A stretch of 64,000 bases of DNA from Paenibacillus sp. PAMC 26794. Its GTDB lineage: Bacteria > Bacillota > Bacilli > Paenibacillales > Paenibacillaceae. This document shows positions 34,420 through 43,237 of this stretch, in pieces. The notes beneath the pieces are model-generated. The model searched no databases and had not been told where the DNA came from. It worked only from the letters and a program-made list of their open reading frames with translations. Each line of letters opens with the position of its first letter. Within the stretch, counting starts at the first letter, position 1. Where the stretch lies: positions 62,001-126,000 of the forward strand of contig NZ_ANHX01000017.1 in the NCBI RefSeq assembly GCF_000316035.1, given 5' to 3'. Made by a program: the position numbers and the translations under genes.

Positions 34420-35040
34420 TTAATCCGTAATCGGCGGATCTGTATGCAAGTCTTGATCGGGTGTCGTGGATTTCCATTCGGTAAAGGCTACCTCGAACCC
34501 TGCACGCTTCGGTGAACACAAAAATGGACCTGCGTGTTTGTTCGTCGGATAGGCAAACCGTGCAACCCGAATCGTACGCCAAGGATGCTCATCTGTGCGA
34601 GCACGAATGACAACAGCCTCATTACTGTAGGAGGCTCTGATTGTTACGATTCGTCCACCCCACTCTGGCACAGGAGAGAGTGACCAATCCGAATACGTAT
34701 CCGTCACGACGGCTCCAACATGTGCCACGCCATCATTGACCTCAACTCCGGCCTTGATCCATTGGTCTTCTCCGTACCATAACATTAGTCCCGCCTGATC
34801 ATATAATTCGGTGAATGAGCTTAGATCAAACGATACCTCAATCGCTTCCGTTCCGTCCCATGGAGCAAGCATGGCATGTCCATCCCGATGACAGAACCCG
34901 TAGAATGTGTTCTCCCAGAAGTCACTGCCTTCCCGAGCTTCCACAACGAAACGATCCCCATCCATCCGTGCAGCAACGGGTTCCTTCGTCCACTTGCCTT
35001 CATGAAGCCCAATAAAATCCGATGACATCGTTGTTTTCAT
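34420..35040 (-). CDS. DUF1349 (YesU-like, concanavalin A-like) protein
   Basis: This 206-residue cytosolic beta-rich protein has 'EGSDFWENTFYGFCHRDGHAM' and 'YDQAGLMLWYGEDQWIKAGVE' segments, characteristic of DUF1349, a concanavalin A-like sandwich often linked to sugar metabolism (YesU of Bacillus subtilis). No signal peptide is present. GGAAGG precedes the ATG closely. It lies 37 bases after the start of the next gene upstream's region and ends at a shared terminator. A role in binding or processing a carbohydrate is an inference from the family. Confidence 0.75.
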   Translation of the reverse strand: MKTTMSSDFIGLHEGKWTKEPVAARMDGDRFVVEAREGSDFWENTFYGFCHRDGHAMLAPWDGTEAIEVSFDLSSFTELYDQAGLMLWYGEDQWIKAGVEVNDGVAHVGAVVTDTYSDWSLSPVPEWGGRIVTIRASYSNEAVVIRARTDEHPWRTIRVARFAYPTNKHAGPFLCSPKRAGFEVAFTEWKSTTPDQDLHTDPPITD

Positions 35041-35077
35041 CCTTCCTTCCGTCCCAAAGGGGAGTTCATCACCACTT

Positions 35078-36427
35078 CTAAATTAAAGAACCCAGGTCCG
35101 ATGCAGCAGTAGGATATGCAAAATTCATGGTGTTTAACTGATCGATAGTCAGATTGAACTGAATCGCCATTGCAAAAAGGTTGATCAATTCTTCTGTTTT
35201 GCTCGCAAGCACATGCGCGCCCAGAATACGCCCGGTTGATTTATCGATCACCACTTTGGCCATGGCAAATTTTTCATGAGTTCGCTTGTAAGTATACCAT
35301 TTCGACATATCATTTACCTGCACCTCGTAGCCCTCTTTTTTGGCTTGTTCCGTGCTCATACCTACAGCTCCAAGTGCAGGGACAGTAAACACAATCGAAG
35401 GCATCACTTTATAATTAGGTTTGTGGTGATTACCCTCCAACAAATTGAAGGATACAGCCCGGGATTCCTGACCTGCTAACGGGGTCAAAGGCAACCCTTT
35501 TGTATCAGTTACATCGCCAGCAGCATAGACTCTCGGATTACTTTCACTTTGCAAGTACTCGTTCACTGTAATACCCTTTTTGCTGTAGCTGACGTTGGCT
35601 TTCTCCAATTCCAGCCCATCCACATTAGGAACACGCCCCGCTCCATGAACGACAAGTCCGCACTGCCACTGATGATCTGCACCATTGCGTGTGCCATGAA
35701 CGACATAGGCGTTCCCCTCTTGCCGTATGGACTTCACCTCCGCGTTCAAGTGAACATGAATGCCGATCTCTTTCGATTTTTGCAACAAACATTCTACAAG
35801 CTCCGCATCAAACGACTTCAGAGGCTGTTCACTCCGATGCAGGATATGGACTTCCGTCCCGGCTCTGGCCGCAATATGCGCAAACTCTAATGCAATGTAT
35901 CCACCGCCTACCAGAACTAATCGATCCGGCAGCTGTTCCAGATCCAGAAAGTCATCACTATATATAAGATGCTCTGAGCCCTCAATCTCAAGTGGCGCAG
36001 GTGTTGCACCAGTAGCAATCAGGATGTGTTTGCCCTGGAGCACTTCTTCTCCAACTTGAATATGGTCTTCATCGACAAATGAAGCTTTACCATGGAACGT
36101 ATCCATTCCGGCCTGTTTGAATTGATCTTCACTTGCTCTAGGTATGCTCTCGGTAAAGGTGCGTTTAAAGGCCATAAGTTCAGACCAGTTGATGGTCGCC
36201 TGTCCCTGAATTCCTTTCCCTTGCATCCGTTCATTCCAGTCAATCAGCTCCGCCGCTCCAGTCAGTACTTTCTTGGGATCACAGCCACGCAGTGCACACG
36301 TTCCGCCGAACTCACGTTCATCAATTACAGCTATTTTCCATCCAGCTTCAGCGCAACGGGTGATAACAGAGCTTGCCGCGCTTCCTGTTCCAATTGCAAT
36401 CAAGTCATACGTTTCTTGTGTCATCAT
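35078..36427 (-). CDS. FAD/NAD(P)-dependent disulfide oxidoreductase (mercuric/glutathione reductase-like)
   Basis: This 449-residue flavoprotein has an FAD-binding 'IGTGSAAS' (12-19), redox pair in GGTCALRGCDPKK (C44, C49), a second nucleotide motif 'VGGGYIALEFA' near 170 and the C-terminal dimerisation domain. The usual catalytic 'HPT..E' near the C-terminus is replaced by 'YPTAASDL', so the interface His-Glu pair of glutathione and dihydrolipoamide reductases is missing. It is therefore a divergent member, with an electron acceptor that cannot be named. GAGGAGG precedes tandem ATG codons; the first is used here. It is near the Opu-type importer on the same strand but separately initiated. 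Confidence 0.8.
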   Translation of the reverse strand: MMTQETYDLIAIGTGSAASSVITRCAEAGWKIAVIDEREFGGTCALRGCDPKKVLTGAAELIDWNERMQGKGIQGQATINWSELMAFKRTFTESIPRASEDQFKQAGMDTFHGKASFVDEDHIQVGEEVLQGKHILIATGATPAPLEIEGSEHLIYSDDFLDLEQLPDRLVLVGGGYIALEFAHIAARAGTEVHILHRSEQPLKSFDAELVECLLQKSKEIGIHVHLNAEVKSIRQEGNAYVVHGTRNGADHQWQCGLVVHGAGRVPNVDGLELEKANVSYSKKGITVNEYLQSESNPRVYAAGDVTDTKGLPLTPLAGQESRAVSFNLLEGNHHKPNYKVMPSIVFTVPALGAVGMSTEQAKKEGYEVQVNDMSKWYTYKRTHEKFAMAKVVIDKSTGRILGAHVLASKTEELINLFAMAIQFNLTIDQLNTMNFAYPTAASDLGSLI

Positions 36428-36474
36428 GGTTCCTCCTCATCCTTTTGCTGCATCTATTGCAGGGATGCCTGAAG

Positions 36475-37989
36475 TTACAGCAATCCAGCCTGTTTAAGGT
36501 ACTCTGCCGCAACCTGTTCAGGATTCGCTCCCTCTACGTTCACGTCATAGTTCATCTGACGCATCTCGTCATCCGTAATTTTGCCAGCAAGCTGATTCAG
36601 CACCTCAACCAGTTGTGGATATTGATCTGCCGTTTCTTGACGAAGCATCGGCGCGCCTTGATACGGTGGGAATAACTCCTGATCATCCTCCAGCACAACA
36701 AGTTCATATTGTCTCAACTCACTATCTGTGGAGTAGGCATCAACGAGATTGATATCCCCACGTTGAACAGCACCATAGCGAAGCTTCGGTTCCATTGTCG
36801 CCACGTTTGGGAATTCAATCCCATACTTCTTCTGAATGCCAAGGTAACCGTCTTCCCGATCCGAGAATTCAAGCGTGAATCCTGCCTTCATTTGCTGTTC
36901 CACAGGTTTGAGATCCGAAATGGTCTTAAGATTGTATTGATCTGCGATGCTCTTTGGAACGGCCAACGTATACGTATTGTTGTAATCCATAGGGTTCAGA
37001 AGCACCATGTTGAACTGGCTCAGCATTCCGTCTCTTGCCTGTTCGTACACCTCTGTCCGATCGGTGCTGACTGCTGTTTCCTTCATGAATTCGGAGATCG
37101 CTGTCCCAGTGAATTCAGGATAGATGTCAATATCACCTGAGTTGAGTGCATTGAAAAGGAATGGCGTTTTGCCTAATCCGGGTTTTAGTTCAACGGTCAG
37201 GTCTGTGTCTTTTTCGATTAGCAATTTGTACATATTAATGAGAATTTCGGGTTCCGCCCCCAATTTCCCGGAAATGACGAGATCCTTCTGCCCTCCACGT
37301 GCCAAGAAGGGAATGGTGATCACAAGTATCGCGATCAGAGCCAGCGAACCAAGGGTGACCAGCGTTTTCTTGAAGGATAACCGCTGGAATTGACGCAATA
37401 GTACATCAAACAAAATAGCCAGCAAGGCGGCCGGAATGGCTCCAAGGATGATTAGTGCCGTATCGTTCCGATCAATGCCCAGCAAGATTAATGCACCCAA
37501 ACCTCCTGCGCCGATCAAGGCAGCAAGTGTGGCTGTTCCTACAATCAGGACCATCGCGGTCCGAATTCCGGCCATAATGACAGGCATCGCCAGTGGCAGT
37601 TCCACTTTGATTAGACGTTGCCAACTATTCATGCCCATCGCATTCGCTGCTTCCACCATGGAAGGGTCAACTTCGGATATGCCCGTGTATGTGTTGCGGA
37701 GTACGGGAAGCAGCGCATACACCACCAGTGCAATAATTGCAGGAAGTGTGCCTATGCCGAATAACGGGATGAGTAATCCAAGAAGCGCCAAGGACGGTAT
37801 CGTCTGCAACACAGCCGTAACTCCAATAATCGGTTCAGCCACTCTTGGTTTACGTGTAAGGTATATACCAAGCGGAATAGCGATGAGGACAGCAAAGAAC
37901 AATGCGATAAATGAGATCTGAATATGTTCCAGTAGAGCAGATAACAACTGACCTTTGCGCTCGCTGAACACCTCTGTGAATCTACTCAT
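36475..37989 (-). CDS. ABC importer fused permease and substrate-binding protein (OpuFB/EgtU-like)
   Basis: This 504-residue protein has an N-terminal permease of about five or six helices with the EAA-type loop '[24 protein letters not shown]' (about 110-133). After a linking helix (about 212-232) comes an extracytoplasmic type-II binding domain ('[20 protein letters not shown]'). This fusion is found in osmoprotectant importers such as OpuF and in the ergothioneine importer EgtU. The substrate therefore cannot be settled without aligning the binding-site residues. The ATG at 37989 has GAGGTG six bases upstream and overlaps the ATPase stop by eight bases, so the two are coupled. Confidence 0.85.
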   Translation of the reverse strand: MSRFTEVFSERKGQLLSALLEHIQISFIALFFAVLIAIPLGIYLTRKPRVAEPIIGVTAVLQTIPSLALLGLLIPLFGIGTLPAIIALVVYALLPVLRNTYTGISEVDPSMVEAANAMGMNSWQRLIKVELPLAMPVIMAGIRTAMVLIVGTATLAALIGAGGLGALILLGIDRNDTALIILGAIPAALLAILFDVLLRQFQRLSFKKTLVTLGSLALIAILVITIPFLARGGQKDLVISGKLGAEPEILINMYKLLIEKDTDLTVELKPGLGKTPFLFNALNSGDIDIYPEFTGTAISEFMKETAVSTDRTEVYEQARDGMLSQFNMVLLNPMDYNNTYTLAVPKSIADQYNLKTISDLKPVEQQMKAGFTLEFSDREDGYLGIQKKYGIEFPNVATMEPKLRYGAVQRGDINLVDAYSTDSELRQYELVVLEDDQELFPPYQGAPMLRQETADQYPQLVEVLNQLAGKITDDEMRQMNYDVNVEGANPEQVAAEYLKQAGLL

Positions 37990-38956
37990 GTCCATCACCT
38001 CGTTCCTGTAACTGACCAGACCAGTATTTCATCAGATCGGCCCGATTGATCTCGCCAATAATCTGTCGGTTACTTTCAACCAGCAGGTGGTCATGGGAAG
38101 CCATGATATCAACTAATTCCGTTAACGTAATGGATACAGGAACGGCGGTCTTGGCTGATTTTGGCACATGACCCGGTGAGAGTGGTGACATAATGGATTC
38201 GAGATCAAAATCAGATTGTGAACTCGTATCGGCGTTAGGACTTCCAACAAATTCACGTACGAAATCATTAGCTGGCTGTCGGATCAGTTCTTCCGGGGTG
38301 CCTACCTGCAAAACCTGTCCATCCTTCATAATGCAGATGCGATCCCCCAGTTTCATCGCTTCCTGAATATCATGGGTGACAAACACAATCGTTTTTTTCA
38401 TCTGACGTTGGATATCCAGAATATCGTCCTGTAATTTCTCGCGGCTCATCGGATCGAGAGCACTGAACGGTTCATCCATCAATACAATCTCGGGATCAGC
38501 AGCGAGTGCACGCAACACACCAATTCTCTGCTGTTGTCCTCCGGATAACTCAGACGGTTTACGCTCACTGTACGTGTCTCCGTGCAAACCAACCATGTCC
38601 AGTAGCGTATGTACGCGCTCCTTGATTTGATCTGACTTCCATTTTCGCAGTTCAGGAACAACCGCAATATTTTCAGCAATGGTCATATGCGGGAACAATG
38701 CAATCTGTTGCAGCACATATCCGATATTCCAGCGCAATTCGTGAATGTTGTATTCATCGATTGGGCGTTCATTAATGCGCACTATTCCATCTGTTCGCTC
38801 AATCAGGCGATTGATCATTTTGAGCATGGTGGTTTTGCCACATCCACTCGGACCAATCATGACAAACAGTTCTCCCTTGTTAATGTTGAGGTTAACCTGA
38901 CGCAAAGCTGTTGTTCCATCAGGATATTGTTTCGATACATTTTCGAACTGAATCAT
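37982..38956 (-). CDS. ABC importer ATP-binding protein (OpuFA/OpuCA/EgtV-like) with one CBS-like half
   Basis: This 324-residue ATPase has Walker [11 protein letters not shown]-loop '[13 protein letters not shown]', signature LSGGQQQR, Walker B '[13 protein letters not shown]' and H-loop 'VTHD'. After residue 240 comes a short tail with a single CBS-like unit ('[35 protein letters not shown]'), instead of the two CBS domains of OpuCA or ProV. Gating by ionic strength through a CBS pair may thus be reduced or absent. It drives the fused permease downstream. A 25-bp imperfect palindrome lies just upstream. Confidence 0.87.
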   Translation of the reverse strand: MIQFENVSKQYPDGTTALRQVNLNINKGELFVMIGPSGCGKTTMLKMINRLIERTDGIVRINERPIDEYNIHELRWNIGYVLQQIALFPHMTIAENIAVVPELRKWKSDQIKERVHTLLDMVGLHGDTYSERKPSELSGGQQQRIGVLRALAADPEIVLMDEPFSALDPMSREKLQDDILDIQRQMKKTIVFVTHDIQEAMKLGDRICIMKDGQVLQVGTPEELIRQPANDFVREFVGSPNADTSSQSDFDLESIMSPLSPGHVPKSAKTAVPVSITLTELVDIMASHDHLLVESNRQIIGEINRADLMKYWSGQLQERGDGHE

Positions 38957-38978
38957 TCGCTCTCTTCGCCCCTTTATC

Positions 38979-39003
38979 TAGGGCGTGTCTCAGACACGAC
39001 CTA
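38979..39003. promoter_or_regulatory. Imperfect palindrome upstream of the Opu/Egt-type importer
   Basis: TAGGGCGTGTCT and AGACACGACCTA flank a central C (12-base arms, one mismatch). It lies 23 bases before the ATPase start codon, where a repressor could bind or an mRNA hairpin could form. Confidence 0.5.
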
Positions 39004-39124
39004 ACATTCATCCTCATCTATTTCCCCAAAAGTGTGTTCATATAATCACTGCTTTTCGTAGAGCCTCATGGCTATGGAGAGATCCATATTCGAGTAAGCG
39101 ATATCAACATGTTGGCAGACAGGC

Positions 39125-39150
39125 AAAAAGACGGGCACGAGGCACCGTCT
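39125..39150 (-). terminator. Terminator of the SnoaL/NmrA operon
   Basis: On the minus strand AGACGG pairs with CCGTCT across a ten-base loop with inner pairs. TTTTT follows. Confidence 0.7.
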
Positions 39151-39179
39151 TCTCATTGAATATGAACATATTTCTTCCA

Positions 39180-40040
39180 TTATTTCCATACTTCCATATG
39201 ATTTTGAACAAATTGCTCAAATGGAATCGGGCTATTCCCCGTTATTTTTTTCACCGTATCCGTCGTTTGATCTTCTCTCCCCTCCTCCCGGATAGGCACA
39301 TCCAGTCCTGCGAGAGCAGTAGCGTATTCTTCTGACATTCCCGCCCGAATCATGCTATTTCTCAATTCATCATCGGACAAAGATTCATGCTTGATCGACT
39401 GACCCAGTACACGGCTCAAGACGTCTGCAACCTGTCCATAGGACAACGACTCCGGCCCTGTAATGATATGCTCATTATTATGAGGAACAACATCTGTCAG
39501 AGCATGGAAGGCCACCGCCGCGATATCATCTGCACTAACAAATCCAATTTTCCCGTCACCCGTAGCACTATATATTTTCCCAAGTTGCTTCGTCGTCTCC
39601 CGATGCGGTCCCTCCGTAAAGTTCTCCATAAAATAGGAAGGCTGCAATACAGCCCACTCAGGAGCATGAGCTTTTAAATACTGATGTACTTTGCCAAAAA
39701 TAGGACCATTCTCATCGATCGAAGCACTGCCAAGTAAAACGAATCGCTTAACGCCGTTCCACAATGCTTCCTTGATGAACGGAATCATGACGTCTTCTGG
39801 GGTCATGTCCATGACTGGCACGACAAGGTACACCTGATTCACATTTTTCAGCGCTAGCGCATATGTCTTGGAATCATACCAATCAAAATAGACATAATTA
39901 TCGGCAGAACCAGAAAGAGCTGGTTTAGTTCTCCCTGCCAAACGCACCGGATAATGATGCTTTTGAAGTATGGCCGCAACACGGCTTCCTGTTTTTCCAT
40001 TAGCCCCTATAATAAGTGTCAACGGTTTATCATTGATCAT
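39180..40040 (-). CDS. NmrA-like NAD(P)-binding protein
   Basis: This 286-residue cytosolic Rossmann protein starts 'LIIGANGKTGSRVAAIL' (9-25), a GxxGxxG nucleotide motif, with 'LGSASIDENG' in the core and 'LQPSYFMENF' typical of NmrA/HSCARG and azoreductase-like proteins. The classical YxxxK dyad is not obvious. It overlaps the upstream SnoaL-like gene by 11 bases. GGAGGAAG lies inside that gene's last codons. The pair is controlled by a TetR gene just upstream. The function is probably redox sensing or a small-molecule reductase; the substrate is unknown. Confidence 0.78.
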   Translation of the reverse strand: MINDKPLTLIIGANGKTGSRVAAILQKHHYPVRLAGRTKPALSGSADNYVYFDWYDSKTYALALKNVNQVYLVVPVMDMTPEDVMIPFIKEALWNGVKRFVLLGSASIDENGPIFGKVHQYLKAHAPEWAVLQPSYFMENFTEGPHRETTKQLGKIYSATGDGKIGFVSADDIAAVAFHALTDVVPHNNEHIITGPESLSYGQVADVLSRVLGQSIKHESLSDDELRNSMIRAGMSEEYATALAGLDVPIREEGREDQTTDTVKKITGNSPIPFEQFVQNHMEVWK

Positions 40041-40476
40041 GTTTACTTCCTCCTAAGTCCGATTCGAGGACGACCATCGGATTCCAATAGTCTTTATAAT
40101 GTGTAATTTTTCCATTAGAGTGGCTCACTACAGAGATGTAAGTTTGGTTGTAAGGCTTACCTGTAACTAATGAACGCCCTTTACAAGTAAATTCAGCCAC
40201 AAACTGTTGTTTCGTGGAATCAGCCAAGATCACCGGTTCATAAAACTGCTGGATTTCAATCATCCCCAGCAGATTATGAAGATGAATCGTAATTGCGGCT
40301 TTGCCTTCCAGTTTCTGAGGATATCCTGCTGGTGCATATGGGAATTCGAAGATAGCTTCAGATGTATACAGCTCCAACCATTGTTCCAGTTTTCCATCCA
40401 GTAGCAAATTAGTGAATCCATGCATGATCCGATGCGGTATACTATTGCCGGCTTCCAACTGCTGAGATTGTGTCAT
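40030..40476 (-). CDS. SnoaL-like/NTF2-fold protein
   Basis: This 148-residue cytosolic protein has the NTF2/SnoaL pattern, with an N-terminal helix pair ('MHGFTNLLLDGKLEQWLELYTSEAIFEFPYAP') followed by a cone-shaped sheet ending 'NGKITHYKDYWNPM'. The family includes polyketide cyclases, isomerases and binding proteins. GAAGGAG precedes the ATG. It overlaps the NmrA-like gene, so both products are made together and probably act on one compound. The operator at 40516-40529 lies upstream. Confidence 0.75.
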   Translation of the reverse strand: MTQSQQLEAGNSIPHRIMHGFTNLLLDGKLEQWLELYTSEAIFEFPYAPAGYPQKLEGKAAITIHLHNLLGMIEIQQFYEPVILADSTKQQFVAEFTCKGRSLVTGKPYNQTYISVVSHSNGKITHYKDYWNPMVVLESDLGGSKHDQ

Positions 40477-40515
40477 CCTTATTTTCTCCTTCAGTTTGTT
40501 TGGTGTTCTTTTTCC

Positions 40516-40529
40516 AGACCAATCGGTCT
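40516..40529. promoter_or_regulatory. TetR operator of the SnoaL-NmrA pair
   Basis: AGACCAATCGGTCT is an interrupted palindrome 40 bases before the start codon. It shares the pattern AGACYRATCRGTC with the site at 41240-41252. Confidence 0.65.
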
Positions 40530-40608
40530 ATAATAGTCAAAAAATAAACGACCTAAGCGTTCATTTTCAAAAAAACGTAAAGAATTCTTACTCAAATCAT
40601 GTAAAACG

Positions 40609-41193
40609 CTAATCCATAGCCCTTAGGGTCATCTGTACAAAATCTCGCAGCGCTTCTGTGCTTGCACCGCTCTTCGCCGTAAAGGTCAATGAGAGTCGGG
40701 AATAATTAAGAAAACGGGCAAGCCCGGGCAATTCTTCCTCTGCGTGCCTCAATTCGCCGCTCCTCTGGCCTCGTAACAGCGCAGTATGAAAAACATCTTC
40801 CATTTGTTGGTTAGTGGTTTGAATAAAGGCCGCGATTTCGTGATTTTGTGGTGCCTGTTCAACCGCGCTATTAATGATGAAACATTCATTACGACGTTCG
40901 TTGTCTGTCAACACGTTAACCACTTCGTTGAACAACTCGGTCACGCCTTGCCTCACACTTGTGCATTCGTTTAATAGTCTGATCCCCGCCTCTGTCTTCT
41001 GCTGAATATAGAATTTAAGAGCAGAGACAAATAAATCATGTTTAGTTCCGTAGGTGTCATACAGGCTTTGCCGCGCAATGCCAAGTTCACTCAGCAGTAA
41101 GCTCAAAGATGTACCTTCATAACCGTACGCTCCAAATACAGACGTTGCTTTTCTTAGAACAGTCTCCGTGTCAAACTCCTTGGCTCTTCCCAA
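40609..41193 (-). CDS. TetR/AcrR-family regulator of the SnoaL-NmrA pair
   Basis: This 194-residue protein has an N-terminal helix-turn-helix ('ATSVFGAYGYEGTSLSLLLSELGIARQSLYDTYGTKHDLFVSAL', about residues 15-60) and a C-terminal ligand domain of the TetR_C type seen in AcrR/YcdC-like regulators. It starts at TTG behind GAGGTGAGG. Matching operator half-sites lie in its own promoter and before the genes it precedes, 133 bp downstream. It is thus expected to repress itself and the operon, with release by a small toxic compound. Confidence 0.82.
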   Translation of the reverse strand: MGRAKEFDTETVLRKATSVFGAYGYEGTSLSLLLSELGIARQSLYDTYGTKHDLFVSALKFYIQQKTEAGIRLLNECTSVRQGVTELFNEVVNVLTDNERRNECFIINSAVEQAPQNHEIAAFIQTTNQQMEDVFHTALLRGQRSGELRHAEEELPGLARFLNYSRLSLTFTAKSGASTEALRDFVQMTLRAMD

Positions 41194-41225
41194 TTTAAGA
41201 CCTCACCTCCCTATTCATTAACTAA

Positions 41226-41254
41226 AGAATACCTTTTCCAGACTGATCAGTCAA
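41226..41254 (-). promoter_or_regulatory. TetR promoter and operator
   Basis: TTGACT (41254-41249) and TATTCT (41231-41226) are 17 nt apart on the minus strand. The palindrome GACTGATCAGTC (41241-41252) covers the -35, so the regulator blocks its own promoter. Confidence 0.7.
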
Positions 41255-41286
41255 GAAAATAAATGCTTTGATTTTTGCCAAAGTGG

Positions 41287-41292
41287 TATAAT
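41287..41292 (+). promoter_or_regulatory. Extended -10 of the HesB-like gene
   Basis: TGGTATAAT fits an extended -10. The -35 is poor. Transcription would start near 41299. Confidence 0.45.
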
Positions 41293-41361
41293 GGGAATAG
41301 AAGCTGAATGAATTCTTTTACCATTTACCAACCATGACCACATATAAAGGAGTGTACCTAT

Positions 41362-41724
41362 ATGTATATTCAAATTACAGATTTGGCTGCAAAACGATTG
41401 ACAGAAAGCTTGAATGACCAACCTGGATATTTCAAAGTGATCTATGACTTGGAAGGTTGCGGATGTAACGGAGTTATCGCTATTATCATTGTTGATGAAC
41501 TTGCGGCTCTCGACGCGCAGATTGAAACCAATCTGGTTCCGTTCTATGTTGATCCGAAGCAGCAACTAAACCTCGAACAACACATGAAGCTGGATACAGA
41601 AGAGAATTATCCTTCTTTCAAATTAAGCAGTGATTCTGGTGTGCTCAGCGCCAACGTTCGCGTTCGTGACACCCGTGCAGTAACTGTGGGAAGCTCCGGT
41701 GGATCCGACGCCTGCATGTTGTAA
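41362..41724 (+). CDS. Iron-sulfur cluster biosynthesis family protein (HesB/YqkB-like)
   Basis: This 120-residue protein has the HesB/IscA fold with cysteines in 'EGCGCNGV' (about residues 33-40) and near the C-terminus 'SDACML'. The spacing differs from the C-x35-65-C-G-C of true A-type carriers, so it belongs to the YqkB-like branch annotated as iron-sulfur cluster biosynthesis family. Its role in cluster transfer is assumed from the family. AAAGGAG precedes the ATG and a strong terminator follows at 41780. Confidence 0.75.
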   Translation: MYIQITDLAAKRLTESLNDQPGYFKVIYDLEGCGCNGVIAIIIVDELAALDAQIETNLVPFYVDPKQQLNLEQHMKLDTEENYPSFKLSSDSGVLSANVRVRDTRAVTVGSSGGSDACML

Positions 41725-41779
41725 TAAAGTCTCCAGCATGCTTGAAGTAATCTAGTATTATCTCTCTTCACAACAAAAG

Positions 41780-41806
41780 CCGTTGCATCTAATGCAACGG
41801 TTTTTT
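41780..41806 (+). terminator. Terminator of the HesB-like gene
   Basis: CCGTTGCA and TGCAACGG form a perfect 8-bp stem with a five-base loop, followed by six T. Confidence 0.9.
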
Positions 41807-41959
41807 AACGTTCTTTTCTTTATATGCCTCTACGAGAGTTGCAAAAAAAGACTCTAGCAAACTTTGTTTACAACTCGGAAACAATTGGAGAACCTATGGA
41901 TATAATCCTCTAGTATACTCGGTATATAGATTCATATAATCCGAGGAGGAACACACATC

Positions 41960-42733
41960 ATGAAATCTTTTACTCGTAAATCCATCATATCTACAATTCT
42001 CGTAGGCTCTGTTGTAGCAGGTTCTGCTTTTACTACGTTTCCCATCACTTCAAGCCTGAATCCCGTCGCGTCTGCTGCAAGCTCCAGCTTCACTCAATTT
42101 CTGCATGATAATGCACCTGGTCGTACGATCAAAACGATTAAAAATGTGGCAACTGTGACCAATGTGTCCAGTACGGTTGTACTTGTCAATAAAAAGAGAA
42201 ATCTGCCTTCAACTTATGCACCACAAGACTTGGTTGTACCTAATATTCCTTTTAGCTTCTCAGGTTCCAGTCCGAAGAAACAGATGCGTAAAGTGGCCGC
42301 AACCGCGATAGAGAAATTATTTGCCGCTGCCAAAAAAGACGGCATCGATATCAAAGCCGTATCTGGCTACCGTTCTTATGCGACCCAGAAATCGATCTTT
42401 GACCGTAATGCCAGCATCAAAGGTGAAGCTGTTGCCAATAAAACGAGTGCTCGGCCAGGACAAAGCGAACATCAAACGGGTCTAGCCATGGATATATCAA
42501 GCGCTTCGGCCGGTTATGATCTTCAGCAAAGCTTTGGCAACACCAAAGAAGGCAAATGGCTGAAAGCCAATGCCCACAAGTATGGATTCATCATCCGTTA
42601 TGGCAAAGACCAGGAGAAATTGACTGGTTACTCCTATGAGCCATGGCATGTACGTTATGTAGGGGTATATATTGCTGGTGAGATTACCAACCAGAAACTT
42701 ACGCTGGAGCAGTATTTGGAACGTGCCAAATAA
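41960..42733 (+). CDS. M15 (VanY-type) D,D-carboxypeptidase
   Basis: This 257-residue exported protein has a signal peptide (1-40, ending SAASS). The zinc peptidase core is seen as 'SGYRSYATQ' (substrate-binding), 'SEHQTGLAMDIS' (zinc ligands His and Asp) and 'YEPWHVRYV' (zinc ligand His). It removes terminal D-alanine from peptidoglycan stem peptides. There is no SLH or wall-binding domain. AGGAGGAAC stands before the ATG. No vancomycin-resistance genes are nearby, so ordinary wall remodelling is most likely. Confidence 0.88.
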   Translation: MKSFTRKSIISTILVGSVVAGSAFTTFPITSSLNPVASAASSSFTQFLHDNAPGRTIKTIKNVATVTNVSSTVVLVNKKRNLPSTYAPQDLVVPNIPFSFSGSSPKKQMRKVAATAIEKLFAAAKKDGIDIKAVSGYRSYATQKSIFDRNASIKGEAVANKTSARPGQSEHQTGLAMDISSASAGYDLQQSFGNTKEGKWLKANAHKYGFIIRYGKDQEKLTGYSYEPWHVRYVGVYIAGEITNQKLTLEQYLERAK

Positions 42734-42808
42734 GGCAGGTTTGAACCCAAAGCTTAGACAGTTATTTGATTAGATAAAAGAAGCGTGACTATAGATAACA
42801 TGACTGAA

Positions 42809-42841
42809 GGAGAAGATGGGGCCGCAACTGGCCCTCTTCTG
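42809..42841 (+). terminator. Hairpin downstream of the VanY-type gene
   Basis: AGAAGA.GGG.CC pairs with GG.CCC.TCTTCT across a six-base loop. The following tract is only moderately T-rich. Confidence 0.5.
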
Positions 42842-42867
42842 CTTCAATCTTTCATTTACACACTTCA

Positions 42868-43107
42868 TCATGTCCCAACGATTTTTCTAAAGACCAGTGG
42901 CAGTCTCTTCAGACCTTCTGTTCCAGCCCAAGAGCCTACGCCAGCAAGTATTGCATTATGGCACAAATAAAGTGCGACATTGTACACGATAGGGCCTAGA
43001 ATAATCTCCACTACTACAAAACGTTTTAACGTCGAAGATTGGATTACATATACCCGAAATTCATGAGGGTCATGTCCTCCCATATACCTTGCGATCAATG
43101 CTTTCAT
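42868..43107 (-). CDS. Small hypothetical protein
   Basis: This is a 79-codon reading frame with a good ribosome-binding site (AGAGGTGATTC before ATG) in a gap of 500 bases between two plus-strand genes. The product has one hydrophobic stretch (about residues 28-55, 'RFVVVEIILGPIVYNVALYLCHNAIL') and basic ends. I recognise no family. It may be a small membrane protein, or a chance frame. The ribosome-binding site and isolated position favour translation. Confidence 0.4.
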   Translation of the reverse strand: MKALIARYMGGHDPHEFRVYVIQSSTLKRFVVVEIILGPIVYNVALYLCHNAILAGVGSWAGTEGLKRLPLVFRKIVGT

Positions 43108-43169
43108 GAATCACCTCTAGTGTTTTATTTTAGCGTATGGCAGACGATCCTTGTCTTATTCTAAAATAA

Positions 43170-43201
43170 TACTTACATAAAGTAACTAAGTGTGTTATAG
43201 T
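43170..43201 (+). promoter_or_regulatory. Nitroreductase promoter with palindromic operator
   Basis: TTACAT (43173-43178) and TATAGT (43196-43201) are 17 nt apart. The -35 lies within the near-palindrome TACTTACATAAAGTAACTA (43170-43188), a form recalling redox- or quinone-responsive HxlR/MarR-type operators such as YodB's. That comparison is from memory. Confidence 0.6.
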
Positions 43202-43237
43202 CAGTTTATAAATCATACATAAGCGAGGGAAACTACC

